Of a stretch of DNA of 64,000 bases, positions 35,450-47,157 are shown piece by piece. Position 1 is the first letter of the stretch. Each line of letters opens with the position of its first letter. Origin of the DNA: Pseudofabraea citricarpa (lineage: Eukaryota; Ascomycota; Leotiomycetes; Helotiales; Dermateaceae); NCBI GenBank assembly GCA_029641185.1, contig JAPWGK010000018.1, forward strand, positions 682,001-746,000. Direction: 5' to 3'. Below the pieces are notes generated by a model. That model was not told where the DNA came from. It did not search any database and was given only the letters and a program-made list of their open reading frames with translations. Both the position numbers and the translations under genes were made by a program.

Positions 35450-36142
35450 TTAGAGATCATCCAGGTAGTGCGCTTTGAATTTCCGATTCGCCCTGTCCGA
35501 AGCGCGATACTTAAACTGATTTCCAAGAATGTCGAAAACCACATCCTTCATAGCTTCTTCGTTGGTGTCTGACTTTGGCCGCGGGATACTGAACCGGAAT
35601 ATTGTGTGCTCCTTTGGTACAGTCTTGAGTGCGTTCTCCTTCGTGATAATGTCAAACGTGAATCGCGTATCTCTCACGACAATACCCTCCACACCAATTC
35701 TGCTCGTGCACCGACTCCGAATGACCTGGAGCTCCGCACCGTGGAAATCTGCTGAGACCACCTTTGCCGCGTCTTGTACTGTGAGAACTGTATGCGGTCC
35801 AAGACCAAGTACTGCCTGCATATAGCTTATCCACATTGCGTGCAGGCCGACGTAGATTTCATACTGCTGGTCTTCTTCGGGTATCGAGTACAGACACATG
35901 CCGCGCTTCTGGCGTGCTGACAGTGGCTTGGGCTTTTGTTTCTTCTTGCGCTCCTCCAGTTTGTGTTGTCTCTCAACGCGACGCTGGTGCTGTCCATTGT
36001 TTGGTTCTGACGGCTTGAGGTGGAGCGGTCGCTGTTTGATTTTCTCGGTGTGAATTCGTTCGACTGATGAGGGAGAGTGAGCGCGTGATAGGAGCTGAGT
36101 CGCTAGAGTCGAAGCGTCCTTGTCGCTGTCTTTTGACGCCAT
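35450..36142 (-). CDS. POP4: Ribonuclease P/MRP protein subunit Pop4 (Rpp29)
   Basis: Single-exon, 230 residues. A charged N-terminal half (RQHKLEERKKKQKPKPLSAR) precedes the Rpp29 Sm-like barrel: LHAMWISYMQAVLGL, then DFHGAELQVIRSRCTSRIG, the conserved VEGIVVRDTRFTFDIITKE, then TIFRFSIP and ILGNQFKYRASDRANRKFK at the end. Family role: RNA-binding subunit of nuclear RNase P and MRP, acting in tRNA 5' maturation and pre-rRNA cleavage. It shares a 253-bp divergent promoter with the acyltransferase gene. Confidence 0.94.
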   Translation of the reverse strand: MASKDSDKDASTLATQLLSRAHSPSSVERIHTEKIKQRPLHLKPSEPNNGQHQRRVERQHKLEERKKKQKPKPLSARQKRGMCLYSIPEEDQQYEIYVGLHAMWISYMQAVLGLGPHTVLTVQDAAKVVSADFHGAELQVIRSRCTSRIGVEGIVVRDTRFTFDIITKENALKTVPKEHTIFRFSIPRPKSDTNEEAMKDVVFDILGNQFKYRASDRANRKFKAHYLDDL

Positions 36143-36395
36143 TGCGATCGTGTTGGGTGGTTGCGATCTGTCGGACTTTGTGTGGGGAAAGACGAGGCTG
36201 AGACTTGGAATGAGGATATAAATCTGACATGGATGGACGGACTATGGTTTCTCCGAGCGTCACTCAATTGGCTCCGCATCCCCGCATTCTCGGCCCATTA
36301 GCCTCGCTCGGCATGTGAACGTCAGTAGACTATCCTGAACTTGTCATGAATCCAATACAATAGCGATATTCTGCCCCCGGCTGTAGTAGAAAACG

Positions 36396-39040
36396 ATGGT
36401 TGATCGAACGTCGGCCCCGGATCTCGAGATCCTCGGCGACCAAGTGACGCTTCATCCCAGTGGTTATGTGGAGGACGAGGCCGCTGGCCATGGCAAGGAG
36501 CGCAACCTGGTAGAGAACATGGCGCGCTTCAGAAGCCACCCCTTAGAGTTCCTGAGGGAAGTCAGCTTGCATGTCTCAGGCGTATGTACTAGTTCTTCTT
36601 ATACGTGAGAGATGTGTCGAAACTAATGCGCTTGCAATAGACGGGATGGCGAGCATACGATCACTTCATCGGTCAACCTATCTTCTACCCTGGCTTCTCA
36701 GAAAACATGAAGGCTGCTGTTCTCTCAACGCCGATTCTACAACAACGAATATCAGAATTGGCAGAAAAGCGTATCGAGAAGGAAGAAATGGATGGATTGT
36801 TGAAGAAGGATGATCCGTTATACATGAGCAAGAAGGCAATGAGGAAGAGTGTTATCGAACAAAGTCTACAGGAAGTCAGTGACAAATTGACCGACAATAT
36901 GATCTGTAAATTTGAGAGCAGGCCATTTATTCGTGGCGCGTATTATATGGTTACTCAGCTCTTGACTCGAGCATATCATCAAGGTATGTGCTCAACTACG
37001 AAGGAAGTGCTAAGGCTGATCACTCTTGATGATAGGCATTCATGTCTCGAGTGAAGAAGTTCTCAGATTACGGGATGTAGCAGAGAAAGCAGAAAAGAAC
37101 AAGCAAAGTATCATCTTCTTACCCTGTCATAGGTCACATGTGGACTATGTCTCTTTACAACTCATCTGCTACCGTCTGGGTCTGGCTCTTCCAGTTGTTG
37201 TCGCTGGAGACAATCTCAATTTCCCTGTTGTTGGTAGCTTTTTACAGCATGCTGGTATGTGTTATGGTTTTATATCAAGCAACATCATGAACTGACCCGA
37301 ACAGGCGCAATGTGGATCCGAAGAAGTTTCGGAGACGATTTGCTTTACACCACACTTGTACAATCATACATAGACACCCTGCTGCAAGGCGGTTTCAATT
37401 TTGAATGTTTTATCGAAGGAGGAAGATCAAGGACAGGAAAACTCTTACCGCCAAAGTTCGGAATCCTCAGTTTTATCCTCGACAGTATCTTGTCTGGCCG
37501 AGTGGAAGATGCCATAATCTGTCCTGTTAGCACACAATACGACAAAGTGATCGAGACTGAAGGCTATGTTGATGAGTTACTCGGCGTACCAAAGAAGAAG
37601 GAAAACTTGGCAGATTTCCTCTCTGCTTCATCGGTTTTGTCGTTGAAGCTCGGACGTGTGGATGTTAGATTTCATGAACCGTGGAGTCTCCGGGGTTATA
37701 TCCAAGAGCAGCAGATGAGAATGACTGGCATGCCTCAACAATTAGATCTCAAGATGTTCCAGAAGACGATCAATCGACAAAGGTTATTACGCACAATGGG
37801 GTACAAAGTTCTTTCCGATATCAACGCCGTGTCTGTGGTTATGCCGACTGCCTTGATTGGTACTGTGCTGCTGACTTTGAGAGGTAGAGGAGTCGGTAAG
37901 GATGAGTTGATTCGGAGAGTCGAATGGTTAAGTGATCGTGTGAGGGCTAAAGGTGGCCGAGTTGCTCATTTCGGAAATGCACCAACATCTAACGTGGTGG
38001 ACCGTGGCCTCGAAGTACTCGGCAAGGATCTTGTTGGTGTTGTGAGTGGCCTGCCAGAGGAGACATACTATGCTGTCGACAGATTTCAACTCTCTTTCTA
38101 CCGCAACATGACGATCCATCTTTTTATTTCCGAGGCATTGGTCAGCGCATCGATGTATATTAGAGTCAAGCGCGGCGGCGGGCCAGACAACCAGCGAATA
38201 TCCTACTCGGAGCTCAAAGATCAGGTCCAGTTCCTTTCACAGCTGTTTAGAGGCGAATTCATTTATCCTACTGAAGGACTAGCAGTAAATTTGGACAATA
38301 CTCTTAGAGGCCTCGAGGCTGATGGTATAGTGGAACTCATACGCAATAAGGAGGGGGATATCACAGGAGTTGGTCTAGCAGATGCAGAGCGAGCGGCAGG
38401 ACGCGAAAACTACGATTTCTACTGTTTCCTTATCTGGCCTTTCATCGAAGCTAGTTGGCTTGGAGCTGTCTCGATTATGGGCTTAACACCTCCGCCTGGT
38501 CACCAGGGAGAGGCATGGTTGGATGTAAAGAGAGCTCAAGATAGCGCACAGCTGGTAAGCAATACCTTTACTTTTGCGAGAATTCAACTGACATCAAAAT
38601 AGTTAGGCAAGACCCTGTATCATCAAGGAGATCTTTCTTACTTCGAGGCTGTAAATAAGGAGACTCTGAAGAATGCGTACCAGCGCTTCGAAGAGGAAGG
38701 CATCCTTGTCCTGATTAAGTCTCGAGATCCAAAAGTTCAGCCCAAACTTCGCGTCTCAGCTGAATGGGTACCAAGCCGCAACACTACTACAGGTCATATA
38801 GAACCATCTGGCCGACTATGGGACTTCATTGAAAAGATCGCCCAGAGTAGACGAGAAGGAAAGAACAGAAGAGACGGCGCAACAGTGAGCACAAGAGTAT
38901 TAAGGCTTACTGATACCATCGGAAGAGGATTGTTTGCAGCCCAAGCAAAGGAGGGAGAGACGAATATAGAGATTAGCGAGGAAGAGAAGAAGAGGGCCAA
39001 GCGACGACGAAGAGCTTTGAAGGCTCGGGCACATTTGTAA
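36396..39040 (+). CDS. GNPAT/PlsB-type glycerone-phosphate (or glycerol-3-phosphate) acyltransferase
   Basis: Five exons, 36396-36581, 36641-36983, 37036-37254, 37305-38554 and 38603-39040, 811 residues. Acyltransferase blocks appear in order: HRSHVDYVSLQL (catalytic H-X4-D), LNFPVVGSFLQHAGAMWIRR, FIEGGRSRTGKLLPPKFG and ICPVSTQYDKVIE. This matches the PlsB/GNPAT branch rather than the yeast Gpt2/Sct1 type. It would acylate sn-1 of dihydroxyacetone phosphate or glycerol-3-phosphate. The final residues are Ala-His-Leu, which fits the PTS1 consensus [SAC][KRH][LM]; animal GNPAT also carries a PTS1 (AKL). Peroxisomal location is therefore a good inference. The tail before it is very basic (KKRAKRRRRALKARAHL). 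Confidence 0.88.
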
Positions 39041-39334
39041 AGGATGGATGCGGGCTGTATTATACCTGTTGGATAGATCAGAATATATGAACATAGGATA
39101 TGAATCATGGGTATGCTTTTGAGAGGATTGTTGAAAATGGACTGAGATATAATTGTTTGATCATCCCTGGGGAAGGAATCTAAATAGTTTAGCACACACT
39201 ACTATGCTCTTAGATAACTCTTTTTTCTTCTCTTTCTCTTTTTTAATAAAAGAAATTAATTGTTTATCGCACAGCAGCTAAAAGAATAAAGAAGCTTCGA
39301 TGCTTCTGGGTATCTTGTTTTCAAAGGTATAGCT

Positions 39335-40272
39335 TCATGCCACAATACCATACTCCTTATATGGGAAGTTTTCTAGTGTCTTCAGGTATTTCCCATACCC
39401 GTCACCTACAGTCCCTATCTTTCCGTCTTCGATGTCTGAGCCACCTTCTCCTGTTGCACCAGCAAGGACCAGTTCCTTTCTTTCCTGGTATTCTGCAAAC
39501 AACTCAGGATGTGGGCACCATACAACTCTCATGCCCGCTCTCCTCCCTGATTCAACACCAGGCACGCTATCCTCAAAGACCAAGCATTCGTCGGGCCTAA
39601 CCTCCCTCTCCCCCTCGTCCAAGGTATCATTAATCGTCTTCAGCGCCAGCAGATAGATATCCGGGGCTGGCTTCCCCCTCCCCTTCCCAATCCGCACATC
39701 ATCGCCAAGCACCATCCTCTCAGGGAGGAAGACGTCAAAGAAGTCCGGGAGATGCTGCGTCTTGAGGCGAAACATCTCCCGATGGCTACTCGTCGCCAGC
39801 GCGATATGTACACTTCCGCCCTGTCCACTCTTCGCCCTATTCAAATCGGCAAGCAGTCTCTCCACGCCTGGCAGAGGCTTCACGGTCGGGAAGTGCACAT
39901 TCATTAGCTCGCCCACTTCCGCATAGTACTGGGCGCGCGAGATGGGCAGCTGGGCCCAATCCTCGAGAATCGCACCCGCAGTCGCCGAGGGCCGGCCTTG
40001 TAGTTTAGCTATAATCGACCACGGCAGCGGTGGCCGGTCGTACTTTGCTAGCACCGCGTTCGTGCAGAGGGTTAGCTTGTCTTCCGTGTCTAGCAGCAGA
40101 CCGTCCATGTCGAAGAGACATGCCCGGATGGGTGGGAGGAGACTTGGGGGTGCGTTAGCTCTTGCATTGCTGCAGCCATAATCTGAACCTGAATTGGAAT
40201 TCAATCTGAAACTGTGCGTTTCGAACGAGTACATGTGTTCATTGAATCGACTTACGTCGTTGAGGTCGGCAT
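39335..40272 (-). CDS. HAD-like phosphatase (subfamily I, GS1/HDHD1-like)
   Basis: Two exons, 40272-40256 (17 nt, MPTST plus two bases) and 40169-39335, 283 residues; the intron is GTAAGT...CTGCAG. The HAD motifs are all present: I, CLFDMDGLLLDTED (nucleophile and acid Asp); II, ALATSSHREM; III, the Lys in GKGRGKPAPDIY; IV, CLVFEDSVPGVESGRRAGM. The helical cap lies between I and II. Related fungal and animal enzymes dephosphorylate pseudouridine-5'-phosphate, sugar phosphates or glycerol-3-phosphate; the substrate is not decidable here. It is divergent from the TPR gene, with 157 bp between starts. Confidence 0.86.
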
Positions 40273-40429
40273 CTTTCCTCCTGGTGCTGTATTGACTTTC
40301 TGCGAGAGTGTGGGGTAGTCATGGAGGGGTCGCATTTGTAAGTAAACAATGCGGCCGCATCCTCAAAGCTTCTTTTCCCTACCAGGGCTGAGCATCATCT
40401 TATCCCCCCCCCGTACAGATACAGCCGCC

Positions 40430-41404
40430 ATGTCAACACGCACCGAGAGATTCGAGCGCAAACCGACCCCCAAGCAGCCGCCAGAAGAGCCTGCAGAGGT
40501 CATAAAATTCTCGCCCGAGGAAGAAGCCGTGAGCTCGTCCTTCCCGTTGATCGATTACATCGCGACGTGCTGGAAGCTAACGCAGGGTCTAGTCTCTACT
40601 TGAAGAATCGAATACGCAGAAAGCCTCGGCCAATGAGTTGTTTACGAAGTCAGAATTCAAGGAGGCGATAGAGGGTTATGATCAAGCTCTCGCGACGTGT
40701 CCGAATTATCTCGAGTATGAGATTGCGGTGCTGAAGAGTAATGTGGCGGCATGTCACCTGAAATTGGAGGATTGGAAGGAGGCTGTTAGTGCTGCTACGG
40801 CTGCTCTGGATGGCCTGGATAGGCTACAAGGGAAGACTGGAGAGGAGCTGAAGGTTGAGGAGCAAGAGGAAGAGGCAGATGAGGAGATTGTTAGTGCTGG
40901 TGCTGCGAAGGCTGAGGATGTTAGTCCCAAGGGCCAGAGAGAAAGGGACATCGATCGGATACGTGCGAAGGCTCTTATGAGGAGGGCGAGGGCTAGGAGT
41001 GAACAGGGAGGATGGGGTTCCTTGCAGGGTGCTGAAGAAGGTATGTTTGACACAGAGAGGTCTTTTGAGAAAACAAGAGCTAACTGCATGGAAGACTACA
41101 AGATTCTTGATAAAATGGACATCCTATCTGTCGCCGATCGGAAGATCGTACTCCAGCAATTAATCCAACTTCCTCCGAGAACAAAGGCTGCACAAGAAAA
41201 GGAGATGGGCGAGATGATGGGGAAGCTGAAGCAGGTTAGTAAAGTCACGAAACACTCTGCGAAATGTCTGCTAATCGTCATTTCTAGCTCGGGAACGGCA
41301 TTCTAAGTCCTTTTGGTCTTTCGACAGACAACTTTCAGATGGTCAAAGACGAGAAGACAGGTGGCTATAGCATGAATTTCAATGGTGGAGGGGGTTCTTC
41401 ATGA
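40430..41404 (+). CDS. Tetratricopeptide repeat protein, TTC1-like
   Basis: Four exons, 40430-40528, 40593-41040, 41095-41234 and 41288-41404, 267 residues. After a charged N-terminus come TPR units: [20 protein letters not shown], then [20 protein letters not shown], then, after an acidic insert, [20 protein letters not shown]. The end ([21 protein letters not shown] then a Gly/Ser tail) is the conserved C-terminal signature of the TTC1 group, an Hsp70/Hsp90 co-chaperone-like family. Intron branch points (GCTAAC) are clear. The acceptor at 40592 skips a CAG only a few bases from the branch point, which is the reading that keeps the frame. Confidence 0.78.
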
Positions 41405-42265
41405 TAGCAACCCGAATCTCAATTCTATCGCTTTCATTGTCGAATAAACTTGAGTTCCACTGCATATTCATTTTTGGCCAGCCGACCTTTCATCTTGCTT
41501 GTACCTCTATTACATCCCATCCTTGGGCCCCAAGACGAAAACCACCCCTCTATCAATACCTTACCCCGCGCTAAACGAGGCCAGTCCTTCCGAGAATCAA
41601 GATGCAACCAACCAATCCAAGCCGCTCCTCTTTGCACGATTATGCCTCACGATTCATGTCTCAACTCTGTAGCCATCTCACCTACCGAATACCACAAATC
41701 AGATTTTAAAGAGCACAACCCCGAGAAGCCGCGAGTTTATTGTTTGCTCATCTTCATTTGCGTACTGTACGAGAGAGCTGTCAGTGTGCCTCCGCGTGTC
41801 CCCGTATGCATGGCCACGTTCCTCTCTGAACCCCTCATAGTGGATCATTCCGTGTCTCTAGGCTTTCAGGCTTTCAGTGATTGGATCCCGAAGCTACTCG
41901 GGCAGGGCCGCACACCTTAAATCTCTGCACGCTGGAAGCTGGTTCCAGGCTTTTCCATGGGGCTGCTCGACTTGTACATGCAAGTAGAAAAGCCCCCACC
42001 ATGTACGGTACACATGTTCTGGTCCTGGCTCTAAGTTATATACATAGCCTCTGCTCTGCTCTTCTTCTTCTTTCTTCATACATACATACATAGACATGAA
42101 ATCAACCCCCTTCGCTCTTTCTTGTGTCTTCTCTTCCATTGTTCTGTGTACATAACGCAACTAATCCCTTGACTTCTTTCCGACTTGTCTTGAGAGTGCA
42201 CATCTCAAGCTAAGAAAACAAGAGAAAACGAGACAGAGAAAGCAACACAGGGAAAAAAAACAAAA
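41405..42265. other. Intergenic, no gene supported
   Basis: About 0.86 kb. TACA microsatellite at about 42080-42091. Open frames lack conserved features. Confidence 0.45.
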
Positions 42266-42670
42266 ATGGCTCTCCTCTCTGCACAGATGCCAAACCCAAC
42301 CCTCACCCTAAGCGCCGGCACCAAATCGCATTCCGTAAACCTGATCCTCGGTCCAGCTCTGACGTCCTCGCTGTATCGGCTCCACTACCTCAGCTATTTC
42401 CTGTCCTACATCCTCCTCCGCCAATCCCTGTACGCGAGCAACTACCTCCTGCTCAAGTCTCTCCATGGCGCCCGCGTCAGTCTGCGGAAAGCCCGGCAGG
42501 CGCTCCGGCGCATATGGAGGAGCCTGGAGCCCCTGAGGAGGAAGATCTTCTTCGAGGTTATGGTTTTTGTGCTCGGCACCTGTGGGAATGGCTTGATTCT
42601 TTTGCTGTTCTGGCCCGGTTGGCTGGTGATTGCTGCTTTGGCTATGGGCCTGTCGTGGGTTTGTGGATGA
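42266..42670 (+). CDS. Hypothetical small membrane protein
   Basis: Single-exon, 134 residues from MALLSAQMPN, with a purine-rich A-containing context before the ATG. It has one amphipathic hydrophobic stretch (LYRLHYLSYFLSYILLRQSL), a very basic loop (ARVSLRKARQALRRIWRSL) and a strong C-terminal hydrophobic hairpin (MVFVLGTCGNGLILLLFW then PGWLVIAALAMGL). This is a membrane protein of unknown function, with no family recognised. Its stop is 195 bp from that of the convergent XAP5 gene. Confidence 0.6.
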   Translation: MALLSAQMPNPTLTLSAGTKSHSVNLILGPALTSSLYRLHYLSYFLSYILLRQSLYASNYLLLKSLHGARVSLRKARQALRRIWRSLEPLRRKIFFEVMVFVLGTCGNGLILLLFWPGWLVIAALAMGLSWVCG

Positions 42671-42865
42671 ATTGGAAGAGGGAGAAAGAGGTAAGGTATG
42701 CATGCTTGCACGATCCGTTCGTTTTTGGGAGGCTTGGATTTTTGGATCTGCTTCTGGGGGTATCTAGCTAACATCTTTTTGGGGTTCTCGGCCTACTAGG
42801 AATATATCGCCTCTTTTTCTGTCTATCCAAAGACTTGCCCTGCGGCGAACCTCGTCGCTTCTCTC

Positions 42866-44114
42866 TTACGAGAAGAAAAACGCATTCCCGCCCGCATCCC
42901 TCTTCACCTCCTTCTGGTAGTCCTTCTCGGCGTCAAACTCCTGCCATACACTCGCAGGGTAGATATGTTTGTTCCGCTCATACCACCGTCTATCCACGAC
43001 CTTTGTATACGTCGCGTCGTCCTCTGCGCCCTCAAGTTCTTCCGTCGGTATGGTAACAGCTTTCGTCTTGGTAGGTCGTGCGAGAGGATTGTATTCTTCG
43101 GTTGTGGAGGGCTCAACTGTCGTCGGGTTACTTGGTGGTTCGGCACTATAATCGAAGAGTAACCGGTTCCCGGGTCCAAGTGTGTGGTTTATGATGAAGT
43201 AGTAGAAATCGTAATGCTTTTACCCGTTAGTCTATGTGCTTTTGGAGATGTGTGAAATAGACAAAGGGGGAATACTCACATGGGGAATAATCACACTCCC
43301 TCTCACCAACATCAGATCATCTACTCCAATCCTAGCCCACTCACGGCTACTGTTCACCTTCTCACCCACACCCAACTCAGCCCCAACCTTGCGACTGCGA
43401 TCCAGGAAAACCCAGATAAAATCGCCTTTGGAGATCCTGCACACGCCACCAGGTATATTCGTGCCATCATAGAACACAAAAGGGATACAGATTTCCGTCG
43501 CTTTGACCTGTTCCTGAATGACCATGAACTCCTTGCGCAGCGATTCTCGCGTCTGCGCTTCTCTCAGCAGGGCCGACTTGGTGAGGGCTTTGGGCGCAAC
43601 CGCCACGGACGAATTCGCAACCATCTTGCTCTTCTTGCGCGGCACGGGAGTGCCTGCTCGGGACGTCGATGTCGAGTCGCCCGTCTCCGTGCTATTTCCC
43701 GTCTCTTCATCCTCGGGCTCGTCGTCGTCGCCGAACGAGAGCTTCGGCGTGCCTACCTTCCGCTTCTTCTTCTTGGGCGGGGCTTCTCTGGGACTCGAAA
43801 TACTGTACTATGGCCATCAGCACTTCCTCCTTCCGTGCGCCTGGTATTTTCCATGCCTGTATCCCCTGTGGAATTTTAGAAGAGACAGATGTAACTTACC
43901 CGTCTGGTGTGCTCGTTCCCCGGCTGCTGCTGGGTAGTAAGGCATCGTGCGCGTCTCGCTCTTTCTGCTCCAATGCCTCTGCGCGCCGCTTGCGGAAATC
44001 TGAGAGGTTGACCAGTCCCTCCGTCTGCTTGGAGAGCAGGTCCTCGGCCGTCTTTGCCGACGCGGCAAATCGCGGGTTGGGCGTCGATGTCCCGGATCCT
44101 GAATTCGAGGCCAT
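42866..44114 (-). CDS. XAP5 / FAM50 family nuclear protein
   Basis: Three exons, 44114-43900, 43802-43280 and 43216-42866, 362 residues. The N-terminus has NLSDFRKRRAEALEQKERDA. Next comes an acidic/basic linker with PPKKKKRKVG, a nuclear localisation type sequence. The XAP5 domain includes EICIPFVFYDGTNIPGGV, KGDFIWVFLDRSRK and REWARIGVDDLMLVRGSVII. Exon 3 gives HYDFYYFIINHT and, near the end, VVDRRWYERNKHIYPASVWQ, the most diagnostic XAP5 block. FAM50/XAP5 proteins are nuclear and associated with spliceosomes. The acceptor of intron 1 is the CAG at 43803, which gives TPDGISSPREAPP. Confidence 0.9.
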
Positions 44115-45648
44115 TGCTGCTGTTCCGTTGTGCAAATGCTTCCTGAGAGAGGTGAGCGATGATGCGGGATGGAGGTGATGTTTTGCGCCGCTGTTATCGT
44201 GGCGCATGCCATGGCTCCGTGGTTCGCTTAGATTCGCGGCGGCCGCAGGAGGTGGCTGTCGCTTGTCGCTTGTGATGGAGAATTGTTATTGTCTCTTTGT
44301 ACGGACATGCAGCCACTCACCGGGTGCTGGAAGAGGCCAAATCTTTTATCCATTGTCCATTGTCCATTGTGAATTTCACATAACACTTTTTTCCCTCTAG
44401 TCCAAATCTTCAGGAACCTGATGATTCGAGAAATCATGAAATCAAGGAAGGCTCTTTGCAGCTTCAGGCGCAAAAGGGCACCAAAGTTTTTGGGGGAAAT
44501 TTGTTTGGCTTAATTCAGGATTGCGTAATAGGGCATTCCTTTAAACCAAAATGAACGTTCATTTCTATTGGGCTATTTAGTTTATTTAGCAGAAATAAGG
44601 ATATACTCATGCGTTTATGAGAGGAAAGTTTGGATTATTTGGTGCTTGCCCAAGGTACTACTTATTCAACCCAAACCCTCTCCACTTTAATGTTTTGTCA
44701 TTCTGATGCTGTTTCATTTCGATGGGACCGGAACTTTCAACAATAGGCATTTTCTTTGCAAGTGTTTCCGAAATTCGTGTATTCACATCCAGTGACTTCG
44801 TGCCTGCGGTCTCATGATTAGCAAATTCAGCAACGTCCGATAATCTACACGTTTGAGTTGCATTGGTGCTGAGAAATTCTAGATTACCAACTATTTCTGG
44901 GCTTGTGTTTCTTGTTTTACAAAAAGTCTCACAGCAAGATTAGTAAGTAAAGTGCTATAATCGTTGTGGTTGATTGTCGCCAAGGAGGATATACTCTTGT
45001 GACAACGTATAACTTTTGAAGAGCTGTTGTCTTTCTAGTTTCCTGCTTTCTATTCCTCCCAAAACCCAATACAGTTTTATATCATGAGTCTCTATTTTGC
45101 TTAATAGAGCTCGAGTTGTAATAACAACTCTTTCTGGCCTTGCAAGATTTTTGAGGCTACCCACATTGGTCTGTCTTTAAATTGCAACTCTGCCAATCAG
45201 GTTTTGGATATTTAACTTTGTGGCTATCAGATGTGAAAGAATGGCGATGAGCTTCTGGACAATTGAACATGAAGTTGTTAAGCAAAGTGGAATATATACC
45301 GCAAAACTATTTCACCTTCAGAAAAGTAGCGCAAGCTCTTGTGATAGAAAGCAGTTGCTATCTATGAGTACAGAATTACTCCGTCGTCTTGGTCGATAAA
45401 CACAATGCATGTTAAATTGGCTAAGCCAATCTTACTTCCTGTTGAGTAGAGTGTATCTTATTGCTATCTAGGGGTTACTTGGCAGTTGAAGTTGGTACAA
45501 GCGGTGTCAGTGTTTTGGATTCTAGTGGAAGTATTTGTACCTGCCAAATCATAAGCCCAACGATATTTTGCGAGAATGCATCAAGGTTCTACAATGAGCG
45601 AGCTGAGATTATCATCCGAGGTATTCATAGAAGAAGAAATGCCCCTTC
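44115..45648. other. AT-rich start of gene-poor island
   Basis: A CCATTGTC tandem lies at about 44350-44370. No intact gene. A few open frames of about 60-70 codons (for example minus strand 45164-44955) lack starts or homology cues. Confidence 0.45.
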
Positions 45649-47157
45649 TCAAGCCTCCTGAACTACCTTGATCCATGCCCACTCTGGACCTCCAATCTCA
45701 GAGGTGACTAATCCAAGAGCTTTCTTCACTAGGTCGGAATGCTCATAGTCTTTCAGGAAGATCATCTTTTGATTTGGAGCCACGTTGCCTCTCATATCAA
45801 TATCGCCTCTTAAATTAGCCAGAAAGAGGTAGATAGGCAACGCCTTGCTGAGATGATTATAAATGACATCCTGTCCAAGACAATCACGGATCTGATACTT
45901 GTCAAACAATCCATTTTCTGGGTTCCAGTCAAGCGGCCTCCAAAGGTACTGGTTGTACTCTTCGTCTGCGATGTATGCTTTGGCGTAGGTTCGTAATTGC
46001 TGGATTGAGTAACCCCCTTGGATAGCATCTTGTACATCAATCCCAAGAAGATTACATACGATCTGATAGAAAAGCTGCTCAACGGTCTCAAGAGCGCTAC
46101 CTTTTCGTCGCTTCGATGAGTTGTTAACATCGCTACTCGATGAATCCTGGTCGCGCTTGCGTTTGTTATTCGCGAACGAAGAGATCATCTCGCCTTTGCC
46201 ATACAGTTGTCGGACTTCATCAGCCTTCATACCTCGTTTCAGAGACTCGCGTCCAATTAGACTCAGCGTCTCTTGTTTGATGTTGGTAGCTTGGTTTCCT
46301 TCCTTACGCTGAAAAAAAGTCATTTATGATCCATTTGCTTTCCGCCAAGGACGAACAAACCTTCAGCTCAACATGTGGGTTATCAACAAGGCGATAAATG
46401 AACTTGTCATCCAAGAGGCTTTTGCATATCGATTTGTAGGTCTGCTATAAGTTAGAACAGCCATTTCATTTCAGGAAGGCAGTGGACTTACTCGACAAGC
46501 TTCGACGATTGCATTGAATTGTTCATCGTATGAATCGAAGACCTTCTTCTTCCTAATACAATGGGCATCGAGTAGCTTTATACCACAATAAGACTTGTTG
46601 AGTAATTCCTAAGATATATAAGACGTTTGTGCTGCCATACAAGGATGGCGTAGAGCTTACGATTATGTCCCAACAGAGTTCTTCAACGATATTGTCAGGC
46701 CAGTGCCCATCAATTGACATTTGTACTGGTCTCGCCAGATTCCCATTTATCATTTTCTTGTCAACAGCATTCGAAGTATCTCGAATAGCCTCGAACAGAA
46801 TCTTAACATAGCGCATCTTATCGGCATCGCTTTGAGGACATTGGCTGTATCTTGCATCGTCTTGGTTCAATCCTTGGCGAGCCTTGAAGGCTCTGTACTC
46901 TTCAACTGATTTGAAGATGGCCTGGTACTCAGTATGTGTATTGCTGATCGCATTCCTACGAAGACGAGGAGGTTTAGGAGCACGAGTTGCTGAGTCTCCT
47001 TGCTGATCGTCGCTATTGTCCACCGCTGGGGAACTAATCTCCATCTAGAGCGCAGGTTAGATGTGTGGTTTTCCATATTCGCTGAAGTAAAGCCGGTGTA
47101 AGAAAGGGTCAGCTTGCTTTGACGTACCTCTGCACTTGTCGCCGTATCGGTGGCCAT
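45649..47157 (-). CDS. Island family member A, unknown function (two-domain)
   Basis: Five exons, 47157-47128, 47044-46661, 46608-46492, 46441-46361 and 46308-45649, all joined in phase 0 with clean GT/AG sites, 423 residues. Exon 1 encodes MATDTATSAE. Exon 2 ends in the family block (CPQSDADKMRYVKILFEAI ... IVEELCWDII). The 117-nt exon gives SYCGIKLLD ... FDSYDEQFNAI, and the 81-nt exon gives FIYRLVDNPHVELK. The last exon has a basic linker (SKRRKG) and a second domain: YSIQQLRTYAKAYIADEE, LWRPLDWNPENGLFD, DVIYNHLSKALPIYLFLA and RGDIDMRGN. No known family recognised. Intact, so probably under selection. Paralogous to B and C. Confidence 0.75.

Noticed and set aside
44955..45164. 69-codon minus-strand frame in the AT-rich island
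   Set aside because: Isolated, with no extension on either side and a stop in every neighbouring frame; compatible with chance.
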